Notes under the pieces: model-generated
The model's database searches: none
What the model saw: only the letters and a program-made list of their open reading frames with translations
What the model was told of the DNA's origin: nothing
From: JAVBUY01 sp031552735
GTDB lineage: Bacteria; Bacillota; Clostridia; Christensenellales; Aristaeellaceae
Length of the DNA: 64,000 nt
Direction of reading: 5' to 3'
NCBI GenBank assembly: GCA_031552735.1
Contig: JAVBMF010000003.1
Coordinates: 16,471-80,470 of the forward strand
In this document: one piece after another, positions 34,872 to 44,157 of the stretch
How the letters are laid out: each line of letters opens with the position of its first letter
Numbering within the stretch: position 1 is the first letter of the stretch
Made by a program: the position numbers and the translations under genes

Positions 34872-34953
34872 TTTCGACGTATGTTTCGACAATATTTGGT
34901 TGCAGCGCCGGAAAATTATGTTATACTGTTAGACAGGGATTTTTTCGACGTAT
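34872..34953 (+). promoter_or_regulatory. TTTCGAC repeats around the histidine-kinase promoter
   Basis: TTTCGAC occurs at 34872 and 34884 (12-base period, just upstream of the -35) and at 34943 in the leader. The first and third extend to TTTCGACGTAT. These are a candidate operator. Confidence 0.4.
34900..34927 (+). promoter_or_regulatory. Promoter of the hybrid kinase operon
   Basis: TTGCAG (34900-34905), 16 bases, TATACT (34922-34927) with an upstream TG that gives an extended -10. Confidence 0.55.
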
Positions 34954-34977
34954 ACAAAAGACAGAGGGGGCATGCGC

Positions 34978-37803
34978 ATGGTTCCGGCAATTGTCTCGCG
35001 GGCGCGCAAGGCCTTTTCTTTCCCCTTTTTTACCGCCTCCAAAACCCCGACTGATCTGAACCGCCAGTGGCTGCTGCTGCTCTTGGCGTGCTTTTTTATG
35101 CTGACGCTGCTGTGCTGTGTGCCGCTGATTCTGGCCGCGCGCTGGGTAGAATTGGCAGCGGTGCTGTTGCTGCTGCCGGTCGCGCTCGCGATGGCACTGA
35201 CCGCCGGTTCGCTGCTGTCACGCACGTGGTCGCTGCGCGTGGCGCTGTTCTTCTGGCTGCTCTACCCCACCGCCGCGCAATGGGCGTTCGGCGGGTGCTC
35301 CAGCGGTCTGCTGATTGTCAGCCTGACGCTGCTGTCGCCGCTGCTGGCCGCGCAGGCGGTCCAGAACAACGAAGAGCGCCGATTCTGGCAGGCGCTGCAC
35401 AGCGCGATGATGACGCTGGGCGCGCTGGTGGAGCTGACGCTGCTGCCGCAGCAAAGCGTTACGCTGGTCATCGGCTTCTACGTCGTGCTGCTGGTCTTTG
35501 GCTGGGGCATCGCGCTGGCGTTAGAGCGCATTCATCTGCAAACCATCGACGCGCTGGACCGCGCGCAGAGCCTGAGCGACCAACTGTGGGAAAGCCAGTT
35601 TGACCTGCGCGAAGCCGACAAAGTGAAAAACGACTTCCTGGCCAGCATGAGCCACGAAATCCGCACGCCGATGCATGCGATCTCGGGCATGGCCGATATG
35701 CTGCTATTGAGCGACCAGCTCGGCGCCACCGAGCACATGCAGGCCGAGAACATCAAGCTGGCCTCGCAGAACCTGCTCGGACTGATCAACGACATTCTGG
35801 ACATCAGCAAGATCGAGGCGGGCAAGCTGGAGCTCTATGAGGAGCGCTACGACTTCGCCACCATGTTCCACGATGTGGTGTCCATTATCAGCATGCGCGC
35901 GCGCGACCGCGGTCTGTCGTTCCTGACGCAGATCGACCCGGACATCCCCAAGGAGATGATCGGCGATAGCGTGCGCATTCGCCAGGTGCTGCTTAACCTT
36001 TTAGGCAATGCCGTCAAATTTACCGAAAAGGGCTATGTGACCCTGCGCATCCAGCGGCAGTATCACGACAGCCAGATCATGCTGCGCTTTGAGGTCGTGG
36101 ACACCGGCGTGGGCATCAGTCCGCAGGATGTGGGGCGGCTGTTTGGCGTGTTCGAGCAGTTGGAAACCACCCGCAAGCACAACCGCCAGGGCACTGGTCT
36201 GGGGCTGGCGATCAGCCGCCAGTTGGTCAGCCTGATGCACGGCCAGCTCGATGTGCGCAGCGCGCCCGGCCAGGGCACCACGTTCTTCTTCACCATACCG
36301 CAGCAGATTGTCGGCGACATGCCGATCGCCGAGGTGCCTGATGCGCGCAACAAGCGCCTATTGGTCTGCACCGATCAGCAGGAGTTTGCCGACAACGCCA
36401 TTGAGATGGCCGCACGGCTAAAGGTCAAGGCGGTGCAGGGCCTGCCCAACGAGGCTGCCGGGTTCACGCATATGCTCATCGACCTGTCGGCTGAATCCGC
36501 GTACACCTGGGTGCGCCAGCCCTCCACACCGGGCTGCCAGCGCGCGCTGCTCATTGATCCGGCGACCGCGCTGACCGCGTACATCCGCATGACCGACCGC
36601 GTGCTGTTCCAGCCGCTGCATATTATTTCGCTGTCCGCGCTGCTCAACGACGTGCAGACCGCCGGGGGCATTGCCGCGTCCACCCAGCGTAACCGCGAAT
36701 GCATCTTCCAGACCGTCGATGCGCGCGTGCTGCTCATCGACGACAACGAGGTCAGCCTGATGGTGGCCTCCAACCTGCTGTCGCTGTTTGGCCTACAGGT
36801 AGACCGCGCGTCGTCTGGCCGCCAAGGCATCGCGATGCTGGAGAACAGCGCGTACGACATCGTGTTTGTCGATCATGTGATGCCCGAGATGGACGGCGTC
36901 GAGGTGGTGCGCGCCATCCGGCAGATGGGCGGCCGCTTCGCCAAGCAGAATATCCTGATGCTCTCGGCCAACGTCATGCCCGAATCGCGCAAGATGTTCC
37001 TGACCGCCGGCGCCACCGACATGCTGGCCAAGCCGATCGAGCTGCCCAAGCTCAGCCAGTTGCTGGCCGAGTATTTGCCGCTGGAAAAGCAGGTCGTCAC
37101 GCAGACCGGCGGCTCGCAAGGCGGCTACCTGCAAGCGCGCCTGTCGCAGCTGGAGCAAGCGTTGCGCCCGCTGTCGTTGCAGCGCGCATCCTATCTGCTG
37201 TCCACCGGCAACATCGAGCAGATCGACGACTACCTGGCCGAGATGCAGTCGGTCAGCATGCAGCTGACCCCCCACATCGCGCTGCTCACGCGCAGCGCGG
37301 GCCACATCACACAGTACCCCGCGCTGGTCGGCGCGCTGCAAGCGGTGCGCAAGCTGCTGGCGCACATCGGCGAAACACGCCTGTCCATCCGCGCCAAGCT
37401 GCTATCCACCTCGCTGGAGCAAGGCGACCTGGGCTTCGCGCGCGAAAACATGCGCTTCTTCGTGCATGAGCTGTCCAGCTACCATGCGCTGCTGGAATCC
37501 GCGTTACATCAGTGCAGCCTGTCCGGTACCCAGAAACCCAGCGAGATCCTGCTGCTCGAACAGTTGCATGGGCAAGTGCTGGCCTATCAATACAACGAAG
37601 CCAACCAAACCATGCTGGCACTGCACGATGCGCTGGTGCATGTCACGCCGGAGCAATTCGGCGCGTTGCTGGACGCGCTGCAATTGTTTGACTACCGTGG
37701 CGCGCACGAGCAGGTCAACACCCTGCTGGAAAACCTGACCACACAGGCCGACAGCGCCACCCCCACTGCCGCCAAAGCTGCCAAAGAGGTGACCCATGAG
37801 TAA
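34978..37803 (+). CDS. Hybrid sensor histidine kinase with receiver and helical C-terminal domain
   Basis: 941 residues; ATG 34978 lies 7 bases after GAGGGGG (an ATG two codons earlier is too close). Six or so helices (about 28-190) form the sensor, with no large external domain. HisKA has FLASMSHEIRTPMHAI (His near 226), and HATPase has LLNLLGNAVKFTEKG, DTGVGIS and GTGLGLAIS. A receiver-like domain without phospho-Asp (about 460-560) precedes a true receiver (RVLLIDDNEV; Asp in VFVDHVMPEMDG near 630). The C-terminal helical region (about 715-935) is in the place of an Hpt domain. It overlaps the next gene by 8 bases. Confidence 0.93.
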   Translation: MVPAIVSRARKAFSFPFFTASKTPTDLNRQWLLLLLACFFMLTLLCCVPLILAARWVELAAVLLLLPVALAMALTAGSLLSRTWSLRVALFFWLLYPTAAQWAFGGCSSGLLIVSLTLLSPLLAAQAVQNNEERRFWQALHSAMMTLGALVELTLLPQQSVTLVIGFYVVLLVFGWGIALALERIHLQTIDALDRAQSLSDQLWESQFDLREADKVKNDFLASMSHEIRTPMHAISGMADMLLLSDQLGATEHMQAENIKLASQNLLGLINDILDISKIEAGKLELYEERYDFATMFHDVVSIISMRARDRGLSFLTQIDPDIPKEMIGDSVRIRQVLLNLLGNAVKFTEKGYVTLRIQRQYHDSQIMLRFEVVDTGVGISPQDVGRLFGVFEQLETTRKHNRQGTGLGLAISRQLVSLMHGQLDVRSAPGQGTTFFFTIPQQIVGDMPIAEVPDARNKRLLVCTDQQEFADNAIEMAARLKVKAVQGLPNEAAGFTHMLIDLSAESAYTWVRQPSTPGCQRALLIDPATALTAYIRMTDRVLFQPLHIISLSALLNDVQTAGGIAASTQRNRECIFQTVDARVLLIDDNEVSLMVASNLLSLFGLQVDRASSGRQGIAMLENSAYDIVFVDHVMPEMDGVEVVRAIRQMGGRFAKQNILMLSANVMPESRKMFLTAGATDMLAKPIELPKLSQLLAEYLPLEKQVVTQTGGSQGGYLQARLSQLEQALRPLSLQRASYLLSTGNIEQIDDYLAEMQSVSMQLTPHIALLTRSAGHITQYPALVGALQAVRKLLAHIGETRLSIRAKLLSTSLEQGDLGFARENMRFFVHELSSYHALLESALHQCSLSGTQKPSEILLLEQLHGQVLAYQYNEANQTMLALHDALVHVTPEQFGALLDALQLFDYRGAHEQVNTLLENLTTQADSATPTAAKAAKEVTHE

Positions 37804-38854
37804 CGCACACAAAACCATCCTGATCGTTGACGACGACAACATTGTGCTGATGCTGGTGCATGGCCTGCTCAAGGACCAGTACCAGTGCGTGCCGGTGCGC
37901 ACCGGCACCGAGGCGCTGCACTATCTGGAGCAAAACACCGCCGATCTGGCGCTGATCGACGCGCAAATGCCCGACATGCCCGGGCTGGAAGTGGTGCGCG
38001 CTATCCACGCGCAACCGCAGCATCATGCGCTGCCGGTGATGCTGATGAGCGGCACCGACTTGACGCAGACACTGGAGGACGCGCGTGACCCGGCGATCAT
38101 CGACGTGGTGCGCAAGCCGTTCCTGCCCGCCGCGCTGCTGCGGCAGGTGTCGCTGTATCTGGAGCTGTTCGATCTGCGCCAGCACATGAATCTGCTGGCC
38201 GAGGAGCGTGCCGAAAGCGCGCTGACCGAGCGCAACACACTGGTGACACTGTTTGCCAATCTGGTCGAATACCGCGACCAAGCGCGCGGCACGCACATCC
38301 AGCGCATGCAGTCCGTGGTGCGCAAGATCATTGTGGGGTACAACAAGCTGTTTCCCGACCGTGCGCTCGGCGAGGACGACGCGTCGCGCATCGTGCTCTG
38401 CTGCCAGCTGCATGATATCGGCAAGGTGTCGATCCCGGACGCCATCCTATTAAAGCCCGGCCGCCTGACGCCCGAAGAATACGACATCATGAAGAAGCAC
38501 ACGGTGTATGGCGCGCAGGCGCTGGAAGTGCCCGACACCGAGGATCAGCAGGGCACATTGCAGGTGGCGCGGCAGATCGCGCTGTCGCATCATGAGAAGT
38601 GGGACGGCTCCGGCTATCCGGCCGGGCTGCGTGGCGAGCAGATCCCGCTGCCCGCGCGCATTGTGGCGCTGGCCGATGTACTGGACGCGCTGCTGTCCCT
38701 GCGTCCCTATCGCCGCTCGCGCCCGTTTGACCAGGCGTTGCAGGCCATGGTGGAAACGCGCGGCAAGCACTTCGATCCCGATCTGGTCGATGCGTTCCTC
38801 GATCAAAAGAATGTGATTCAGGATATCTATCTCAGCTACGGCGAGAAGTGGTAA
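37796..38854 (+). CDS. Response regulator with HD-GYP domain (cyclic-di-GMP phosphodiesterase)
   Basis: 352 residues. The receiver domain (about 5-125) begins ILIVDDDNIVLML; phospho-Asp is in LALIDAQMPDMPG (about 54). HD-GYP domain (about 145-345) has CQLHDIGKVSIPDAILLKPG, SHHEKWDGSGYPAGL and ARIVALADVLDAL, so the HD and GYP residues are intact. The family splits cyclic di-GMP. Overlap with the kinase gene (ATG before its TAA) makes the pair a signalling unit. Confidence 0.95.
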   Translation: MSNAHKTILIVDDDNIVLMLVHGLLKDQYQCVPVRTGTEALHYLEQNTADLALIDAQMPDMPGLEVVRAIHAQPQHHALPVMLMSGTDLTQTLEDARDPAIIDVVRKPFLPAALLRQVSLYLELFDLRQHMNLLAEERAESALTERNTLVTLFANLVEYRDQARGTHIQRMQSVVRKIIVGYNKLFPDRALGEDDASRIVLCCQLHDIGKVSIPDAILLKPGRLTPEEYDIMKKHTVYGAQALEVPDTEDQQGTLQVARQIALSHHEKWDGSGYPAGLRGEQIPLPARIVALADVLDALLSLRPYRRSRPFDQALQAMVETRGKHFDPDLVDAFLDQKNVIQDIYLSYGEKW

Positions 38855-38879
38855 GACGCCCCGATAAGACACAGCAAGC

Positions 38880-38909
38880 AAAACCACGCGCTTATGCGCG
38901 TGGTTTTGT
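38880..38909. terminator. Bidirectional rho-independent terminator
   Basis: AAAACCACGCGC (38880-38891) pairs perfectly with GCGCGTGGTTTT (38896-38907), loop TTAT, U-runs both ways. It separates the kinase operon from the minus-strand Cys-rich gene. Confidence 0.92.
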
Positions 38910-38922
38910 ATGCATTGGGCGT

Positions 38923-39423
38923 TTATTCAGCGGTTGGCGGCACGACCGGCGTCAGCGTAAAGTTCAGACCGGTCTGCCCCTCGCAGGCGACGCTGACCGT
39001 GCGGGTTGGCGGCGTCACGGTCACGCCCAGGCCAGCCTGCGGCGCGACGGTGACCGTCGATCGAACCGGCACCACGATGGAATAATTGCCGTTCGCGTCG
39101 GTGGTGGTGGTCTGCGTCTGGCCATTGACGGTATATTGTACGGGCATACCGCTCACCGGTCCACCCACGCCGGTCACAGTGCCGGTCAGCATCACATGGG
39201 TATGACGGCAGCCGCTGGGGCAATCGCAGGGATTGATGCAGCCGCAACCACCGCAGCCGCCACAGCCACCACAGCCACCGCCGCAGCCGGAACATCCACC
39301 ACAGCCGCCGCCGCACGCATTGCATCCGAAACCGGAAGAAAAACCACAACCAGCGTTCAGCGCGCTAACGGAATCAAAGCTGGTCAGCGTACCGAGGCCG
39401 TTGCACGAAGAAAAACAGGCCAT
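38923..39423 (-). CDS. Cys/Gly-rich protein with a prealbumin-like (carboxypeptidase regulatory) domain
   Basis: 166 residues; ATG 39423 is 8 bases after AAAGGAG. Residues about 25-75 are a run of CGG/CGGC units followed by CINPCDCPSGC, about 19 Cys in total, suited to metal binding or disulfide crosslinking. Residues about 78-150 are a beta-sandwich repeat (LTGTVTGVGGPVSGMPV, TTDANGNYSIVVP). It shares AGLGVTVTPPTRT with the next gene. There is no signal peptide. Assembly into a coat or exosporium-like layer is one possibility; direct evidence is lacking. Confidence 0.75.
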   Translation of the reverse strand: MACFSSCNGLGTLTSFDSVSALNAGCGFSSGFGCNACGGGCGGCSGCGGGCGGCGGCGGCGCINPCDCPSGCRHTHVMLTGTVTGVGGPVSGMPVQYTVNGQTQTTTTDANGNYSIVVPVRSTVTVAPQAGLGVTVTPPTRTVSVACEGQTGLNFTLTPVVPPTAE

Positions 39424-39498
39424 TTTCATATCTCCTTTGCATCATCTGAGTACGGGGGGCGCGTCGCGCGATCCCCCTATACCCTATGCTGCGGCGTG

Positions 39499-40836
39499 TT
39501 ATGCGGTGTACACGAAGTCACGGCCCGGCAGGTCGGTCATCACATTGGTCAGGGTGTAGCTGGGCGGCGTCGCGGTGCGGCCCAGGATAACCGGCGGCTC
39601 GATCACCACCGACGCGCCCAGCGGCACCGGCAGCAAATATTGCCCCGTCATGTTGGTCAGCAGTGTGATCGGCGCGCCGCCATTGATGCGCGCGGTCAGC
39701 GGTTGAAAGACCGGGTCAATCGCGCCGGACAGGGTTCCGCTGATCATCGCGGTGGTCGCCGGATCGATCGACAGCGCAAAATTCTGATTCGGCAGATTGC
39801 CCTGCACGTTGTCGATGACAATCCCGGTCGGATTGACCATGAACCCGGACGGCGGAACCAGTTCAATGACCACACGGTCGCCCTGTGCCACGTCCAGCGC
39901 AAAATTTCCGGTCGCGTCGCTGTTGGTAGTGCGCAGTTGCCCATTCACGCTGTAGAGAATCTCAATCCCTGCCAGCGCGGCACCCAAGGGGCCGGTCAGC
40001 AGGCCGCTGACCGTTAGCGCCGGTGGCCCATACACAAAGTTCTGGTTGGGCATATTGGTCGTGACATTGGTCAGCAGGCGCGAAGGCGGATTGGGCTCTG
40101 CCCCGCCAATTATCGGCACCGCGACAAACACCGTGGCGCCGCTGGGCACGGTAATGCTGTACGCGCCGCCCGCGGCGGGATTGCTGACGGTGCTGCCGGG
40201 TACGCCGTTGATGGTGTACGCGACTGTAACCGGCACATTGCCCGGCACGTTGGTTATCGCGCCGCTGACCGTCAGCCCGGCTGCCGAATACGCGAAATTC
40301 AGGTTCGGAGTGTTGGCCTGCACGTTATTCAGTGCGATTGTGGCGGGTGACGGCGTCTGCCCGGCGATCACCGGCGGCGTGATAAGCACCGTCGCTCCGG
40401 CAGGCACAGTGAACGCATAGTTGCCCAGCGTGTCGGTCGCGACGCTGCCAGCCACGCCGTTGATGGTATAGCTGACCGTGCCGCTGGTGCCCGGCGGGCC
40501 CGACAGCGTGCCGCTGAGCGTAAACGTCCCGGGCGGGGTCAGCGGCGAATAGACGAAGTCCAAACCAGTCTGCGCCGCGCAGACCGGCCCTATCGTGCGC
40601 GTCGGCGGCGTGACGGTGACGCCCAGCCCCGCCTCCGGCGTGATGGTCACCGTGCTGCCCTGCGACACTTGCAGGCTGTAGCGGCCTTGCGCGTCGGCAT
40701 AGGTCGTGGCGGATACCGCGCCCGACGTGTATCGCAGCAGCGCGTTGGCCACCGGGCCGGTCGCGCTAGTCACCGTGCCCGTCAACGTCATCATGGGACG
40801 AGCGCAGCCGCATTGCCCGACATGTAGTGCATTCAT
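39499..40836 (-). CDS. Multi-repeat prealbumin-like (carboxypeptidase regulatory) protein
   Basis: 445 residues from ATG 40836, 8 bases after AAAGGAG, identical in layout to the neighbour's site. The N-terminus MNALHVGQCGCARP has no signal peptide. Five repeats of about 75-95 residues follow, each with LTGTVT/LSGTLS/VSGAIT at the start, a YTINGV strand, a GNYxxxVPxGA turn and a closing NQNFVY or LDFVYS strand. It may be a structural surface protein assembled from the cytoplasmic side, for example in sporulation, but export could also be non-classical. Confidence 0.75.
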   Translation of the reverse strand: MNALHVGQCGCARPMMTLTGTVTSATGPVANALLRYTSGAVSATTYADAQGRYSLQVSQGSTVTITPEAGLGVTVTPPTRTIGPVCAAQTGLDFVYSPLTPPGTFTLSGTLSGPPGTSGTVSYTINGVAGSVATDTLGNYAFTVPAGATVLITPPVIAGQTPSPATIALNNVQANTPNLNFAYSAAGLTVSGAITNVPGNVPVTVAYTINGVPGSTVSNPAAGGAYSITVPSGATVFVAVPIIGGAEPNPPSRLLTNVTTNMPNQNFVYGPPALTVSGLLTGPLGAALAGIEILYSVNGQLRTTNSDATGNFALDVAQGDRVVIELVPPSGFMVNPTGIVIDNVQGNLPNQNFALSIDPATTAMISGTLSGAIDPVFQPLTARINGGAPITLLTNMTGQYLLPVPLGASVVIEPPVILGRTATPPSYTLTNVMTDLPGRDFVYTA

Positions 40837-40950
40837 ATACGCATCTCCTTTGGGGGTCATGCCGCCTTTGCCGCGCGACAGACCGGGTGATAGTAGGGTC
40901 CTCCCTTCCAGCGTATGCGCGCGCGCCGCCAAAGTTCGCGCGCTGCCGCG

Positions 40951-40990
40951 CACAAAAGGAGCCCCCGCCAAATTGGCGAAGGCCCCGTGT
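40951..40990 (-). terminator. Terminator of the L,D-transpeptidase operon
   Basis: On minus, GGGGCCTTCGCCAA pairs imperfectly with TTGGCGGGGGCTCC, followed by TTTTGTG. It lies 40 bases after the second transpeptidase stop. The remaining gap to 40837 holds no clear gene. Confidence 0.65.
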
Positions 40991-41026
40991 TTTATGTGTT
41001 TACATGATATACTGTTATTCCCCGGG

Positions 41027-42598
41027 TTATCCCTCCGGCTGCTCCTCCACCGCATAGGTGTCGGGGTCAACCTCCTGATCAATCTCGCTGGCGTCATTCT
41101 CGCCGCCGATGATGTCGTCGGGCACTTCCTCGGCAAAGTAGATGCCCTCTTCCCCCTCATAGCGCGAGGGCGGATCGCAGACCGGGCAAGGCGTCAGCGT
41201 GTCATACGGCGCCATGAGCAGCTCGCCATAGAGGAACGGCGAGAGCGGCAGGAATCGCTCCTTCACGCCCGGGCAGCGCGCCAGCGCGTGATAGTTCTTG
41301 CCGCCTTCGGGGTTATAGAACAGTTGTGTGTTCGGGTCGGGCGGCGGCAGCGAGCGGCCCCGGTCATCCAGCACCAGCACCTTCGCGTCACGCTTCAGGT
41401 GGTCCCACAGCCACTTCATATTGATTTCTTTGTCGTTGGCCTTGCGCTGCACACGGATGCAGCCATGGCTGGCCTTCTGCCCTAGGTACTGCTCAAAGGC
41501 GGAGTAATCGCGGTATTCGTTCTCGCCCTGTTTGTGCGGCACCTCGTGCAGCAGCACGCCGCCATTGATGCGGATCGCCAGATCGCAGAACATATTGCCG
41601 TTGATGAACATGCCCACCCAGCTATCGCACAGGAACTCGCCCGCCGGGGTTTCTGTATAGGGTTGGCTCTTGGTGGGTTTGCCGGTGGACACCGCTGTTT
41701 CACCGGTCAGCTTGCCGTCCTCGAACACATACAGCCGCTGCGTCAGCTTATCAATGACCACGCCAATATGCTGATCGGGCGTAACGACCTTGAGCAGCTC
41801 GGTCTTGACGTAGCCGTGGATCAGATTGCCCACCAGTGTGCGCAGAGAATTGCGCGGCGCCTTGTACCCATCGTTGGTATAGGCCTCGATCTCTGTCCAG
41901 CCGTTGCCCAAATCTTTCAGCACATGCACCGCTTGCGATTGCCCATGTAGCTGCCCGGTAAAGTGCGCGCTGTCCTTGGGGTCGGCGGTCGGGCTATCCA
42001 GCGGATAGACGTGCTCGGTCGGGTGGATGTCCAGCACCGTAACTGGCTGCGTCAAAATATGCCAGATTTTCTGCTGATCCTTGGCGTCATAGATGTCTAG
42101 GTTGTCCAAATCCAGCGACCAAAAACAATCGGTATGCGGATCGGAATACTGTGAACTCTGCCGCTCGGGCGAAGGCGTGCGAATCGGTTTTTCTGTGGGC
42201 ACCGGCGTCGGCTTGGCGGCAAACACCGTCACCACCACGCCCTCGATGGCCGACTGCTCCCCCGCCTCGTTGGTCAGTTGCAGCTGCACCGACCAGGTGC
42301 CGTCGGTGATCGGCTTGTTCTTGGCCTTGCCATCCCAGGCAAAGCTGCCCGGCCCGGCCTGTATGGTTTGCTTGGACAGTGCCACCGCCTCGGCCCCGCC
42401 CTGCTTGGCGGTGACGCTCAGCGTGCCTGCCTCGCTGGCAGTGTAGGTAACGGTCAAGATATCGCGGTGATCCACCGCCAGTTGGTCGATATCCGGGAAC
42501 ACATCGGTCAGCGTCGGCGTCTGTGCTGAAGCGGGCGCGCCGGAAAACACCGCGCACAGCAACCCAGCGCACAACAATGCGCACAGGACTTTTCGCAT
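41027..42598 (-). CDS. L,D-transpeptidase (YkuD) with Ig-like N-terminal and Cys-rich C-terminal domains
   Basis: 523 residues. The signal peptide ends near ASA-QTPT. A FlgD-like Ig domain (about 30-130) has FAWDGKAKNKPITDGTW. A Pro/Thr linker and an SH3-like region (about 180-265) follow. The YkuD domain (about 270-410) has LLHEVPH and catalytic SHGCIRV (Cys near 379). The C-terminal block NPEGGKNYHALARCPGV...PCPVCDPPSR has Cys/His spacing like small zinc domains. YkuD enzymes make 3-3 wall crosslinks or attach proteins. It is 18 bases after its paralogue. Confidence 0.92.
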   Translation of the reverse strand: MRKVLCALLCAGLLCAVFSGAPASAQTPTLTDVFPDIDQLAVDHRDILTVTYTASEAGTLSVTAKQGGAEAVALSKQTIQAGPGSFAWDGKAKNKPITDGTWSVQLQLTNEAGEQSAIEGVVVTVFAAKPTPVPTEKPIRTPSPERQSSQYSDPHTDCFWSLDLDNLDIYDAKDQQKIWHILTQPVTVLDIHPTEHVYPLDSPTADPKDSAHFTGQLHGQSQAVHVLKDLGNGWTEIEAYTNDGYKAPRNSLRTLVGNLIHGYVKTELLKVVTPDQHIGVVIDKLTQRLYVFEDGKLTGETAVSTGKPTKSQPYTETPAGEFLCDSWVGMFINGNMFCDLAIRINGGVLLHEVPHKQGENEYRDYSAFEQYLGQKASHGCIRVQRKANDKEINMKWLWDHLKRDAKVLVLDDRGRSLPPPDPNTQLFYNPEGGKNYHALARCPGVKERFLPLSPFLYGELLMAPYDTLTPCPVCDPPSRYEGEEGIYFAEEVPDDIIGGENDASEIDQEVDPDTYAVEEQPEG

Positions 42599-42616
42599 GG
42601 CCTCTCCCTCCCCTTA

Positions 42617-44125
42617 TCAGATATCGTCTGTTCCGCCACCAATGACATCGTCCGGGATGTCCACAGTCGTCAGGTCGGTGGCGCGCGGCGGCGGCAGACA
42701 GCCATAGCAGGGAATCAGCTTGGTGTATGGCTCGGTGTATAGCTGCTCATAGGGCAGCTCTTTGAGCGGCAGAAAGCGTTCCTTCACGGCGGCGCAGTTG
42801 GCGTCGCAATGATAGCTCTTGCCGCCCTCCGGGTTGTAATAGACCACGGTGCCCGCCGGTTGCGGCGGCACGCTGCGCCCCTGATCGTCCCAAATCAGCA
42901 CCTTGCTGCTCTTCTTCAGGTTGTTCCACAGCCAGCCCATGTTATAGTCGGTATTGCTCTTCATGCGCTGGATACGCACGCAGCCGTGGCTGGCCTTTTG
43001 CCCCAGATAGGGCTCGAAGGGCGTATAGTTGCGCGTTTCATCCGCCATGGCCAGATGTGGCACCTCATGCAGCAACACACCACCATTGATGCGGATCGCC
43101 AGATCGCAGGTCATCTTGCCGTTGACAAACGCACCCACCTTGCTGGCCGACAGGTATTCCCCCGCCGGGGTTTCCAGATAGGGCTGTTTCTCGGTGGGAA
43201 AGCCGGTGGAAATCAGCAGCTCGCCGATCAGCTTGCCGTTTTCAAAGATATACAGCCGCTGCGTCAGCTTGTCGATGATGAGCGCGGTATTGGTGTTGGG
43301 CTTTACTTCTTTAAGCTGGCTGGTGCGCACATACCCGTGGATGAGCTGCGCGTCCAGTGCGTGCAAAGCGTCCTCGTCCGGCGCGCGGTACCCGTCGTTG
43401 GAGTACGCCTCGATCAGCGACCAGCCATCGCTGCGCTGTTCCAGCACATGCACGCCCTGCGTGGTGCCGTGCAGCTGCCCGGCCAGATTGCTGATATCAT
43501 CCGGATCGGCGTCGGGCTTCACCAGTGGATAGATGTGGTCGGTCGGGCCGGTTTGCAGCACGGTGATGGGCTGCATCATGATCTCCCAGAGCCTCTGCTG
43601 GTCATCCGGGTTGGTCAAATCATAGTCGTCGGGGTTCATGCCCCAGTAGCAATTGTCGTGCGGGTCGGGGAAAGGCGATACCTGGCGGCCACCGCTGATC
43701 ACCGGCCCGGCCTTGGCATCCGATGCCGAACCCTTGGCGGCATGCGCGCCGCCCTGCCCCACTACATCGACCTTGATCGCCTCCATGGCGGAGTGCTCTG
43801 CCTGCGCATTCTCCAGCACAAGCTCTAGGGTGCACATGCCGCCCGGTGCGTCCGCGCCGTCAATACGGCCATCCCAGGTAAATTCGCCGGGCCCCGCAGC
43901 CACTGCCGTGCGCGCTAACTCGGCGCGCGTGCCGTCCGCCGCCACGCAGGTCAGCACCAGATCAGCGGCCTCGCTGGCCTCGAACGTAATGCCCAGCTGG
44001 CCGCCCGGCGTCACAACATCGTTGTCAGGAAACACCATGCTAAGCTCCGGCGCCGCAAGCGCGGTGGCGGTCATCAGGGCGCACACGCATCCCGCGCAGC
44101 ACAGAAGGCGCAACAGCTTTTTCAT
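42617..44125 (-). CDS. L,D-transpeptidase (YkuD), paralogue of the downstream gene
   Basis: 502 residues with the same order of parts: signal peptide (ends near ALA-APE), FlgD-like Ig (FTWDGRIDGADAPGG), SH3-like region, YkuD core with LLHEVPH and SHGCVRI (Cys near 380), then NPEGGKSYHCDANCAAV...PCYGCLPPPR. The tandem arrangement and matching lengths show a duplication. It is the second gene of an operon led by the HD-domain gene 32 bases upstream. Confidence 0.92.
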   Translation of the reverse strand: MKKLLRLLCCAGCVCALMTATALAAPELSMVFPDNDVVTPGGQLGITFEASEAADLVLTCVAADGTRAELARTAVAAGPGEFTWDGRIDGADAPGGMCTLELVLENAQAEHSAMEAIKVDVVGQGGAHAAKGSASDAKAGPVISGGRQVSPFPDPHDNCYWGMNPDDYDLTNPDDQQRLWEIMMQPITVLQTGPTDHIYPLVKPDADPDDISNLAGQLHGTTQGVHVLEQRSDGWSLIEAYSNDGYRAPDEDALHALDAQLIHGYVRTSQLKEVKPNTNTALIIDKLTQRLYIFENGKLIGELLISTGFPTEKQPYLETPAGEYLSASKVGAFVNGKMTCDLAIRINGGVLLHEVPHLAMADETRNYTPFEPYLGQKASHGCVRIQRMKSNTDYNMGWLWNNLKKSSKVLIWDDQGRSVPPQPAGTVVYYNPEGGKSYHCDANCAAVKERFLPLKELPYEQLYTEPYTKLIPCYGCLPPPRATDLTTVDIPDDVIGGGTDDI

Positions 44126-44157
44126 CCGTGTTTCCTCCTTTTTCCCGTCGTATGGCG

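Noticed and set aside
39224..39340. Simple CCG/CCA-rich tract that could be a microsatellite
   Set aside because: In the minus frame it encodes the Cys/Gly run of a gene with a good ribosome site and a folded domain, so it is coding.
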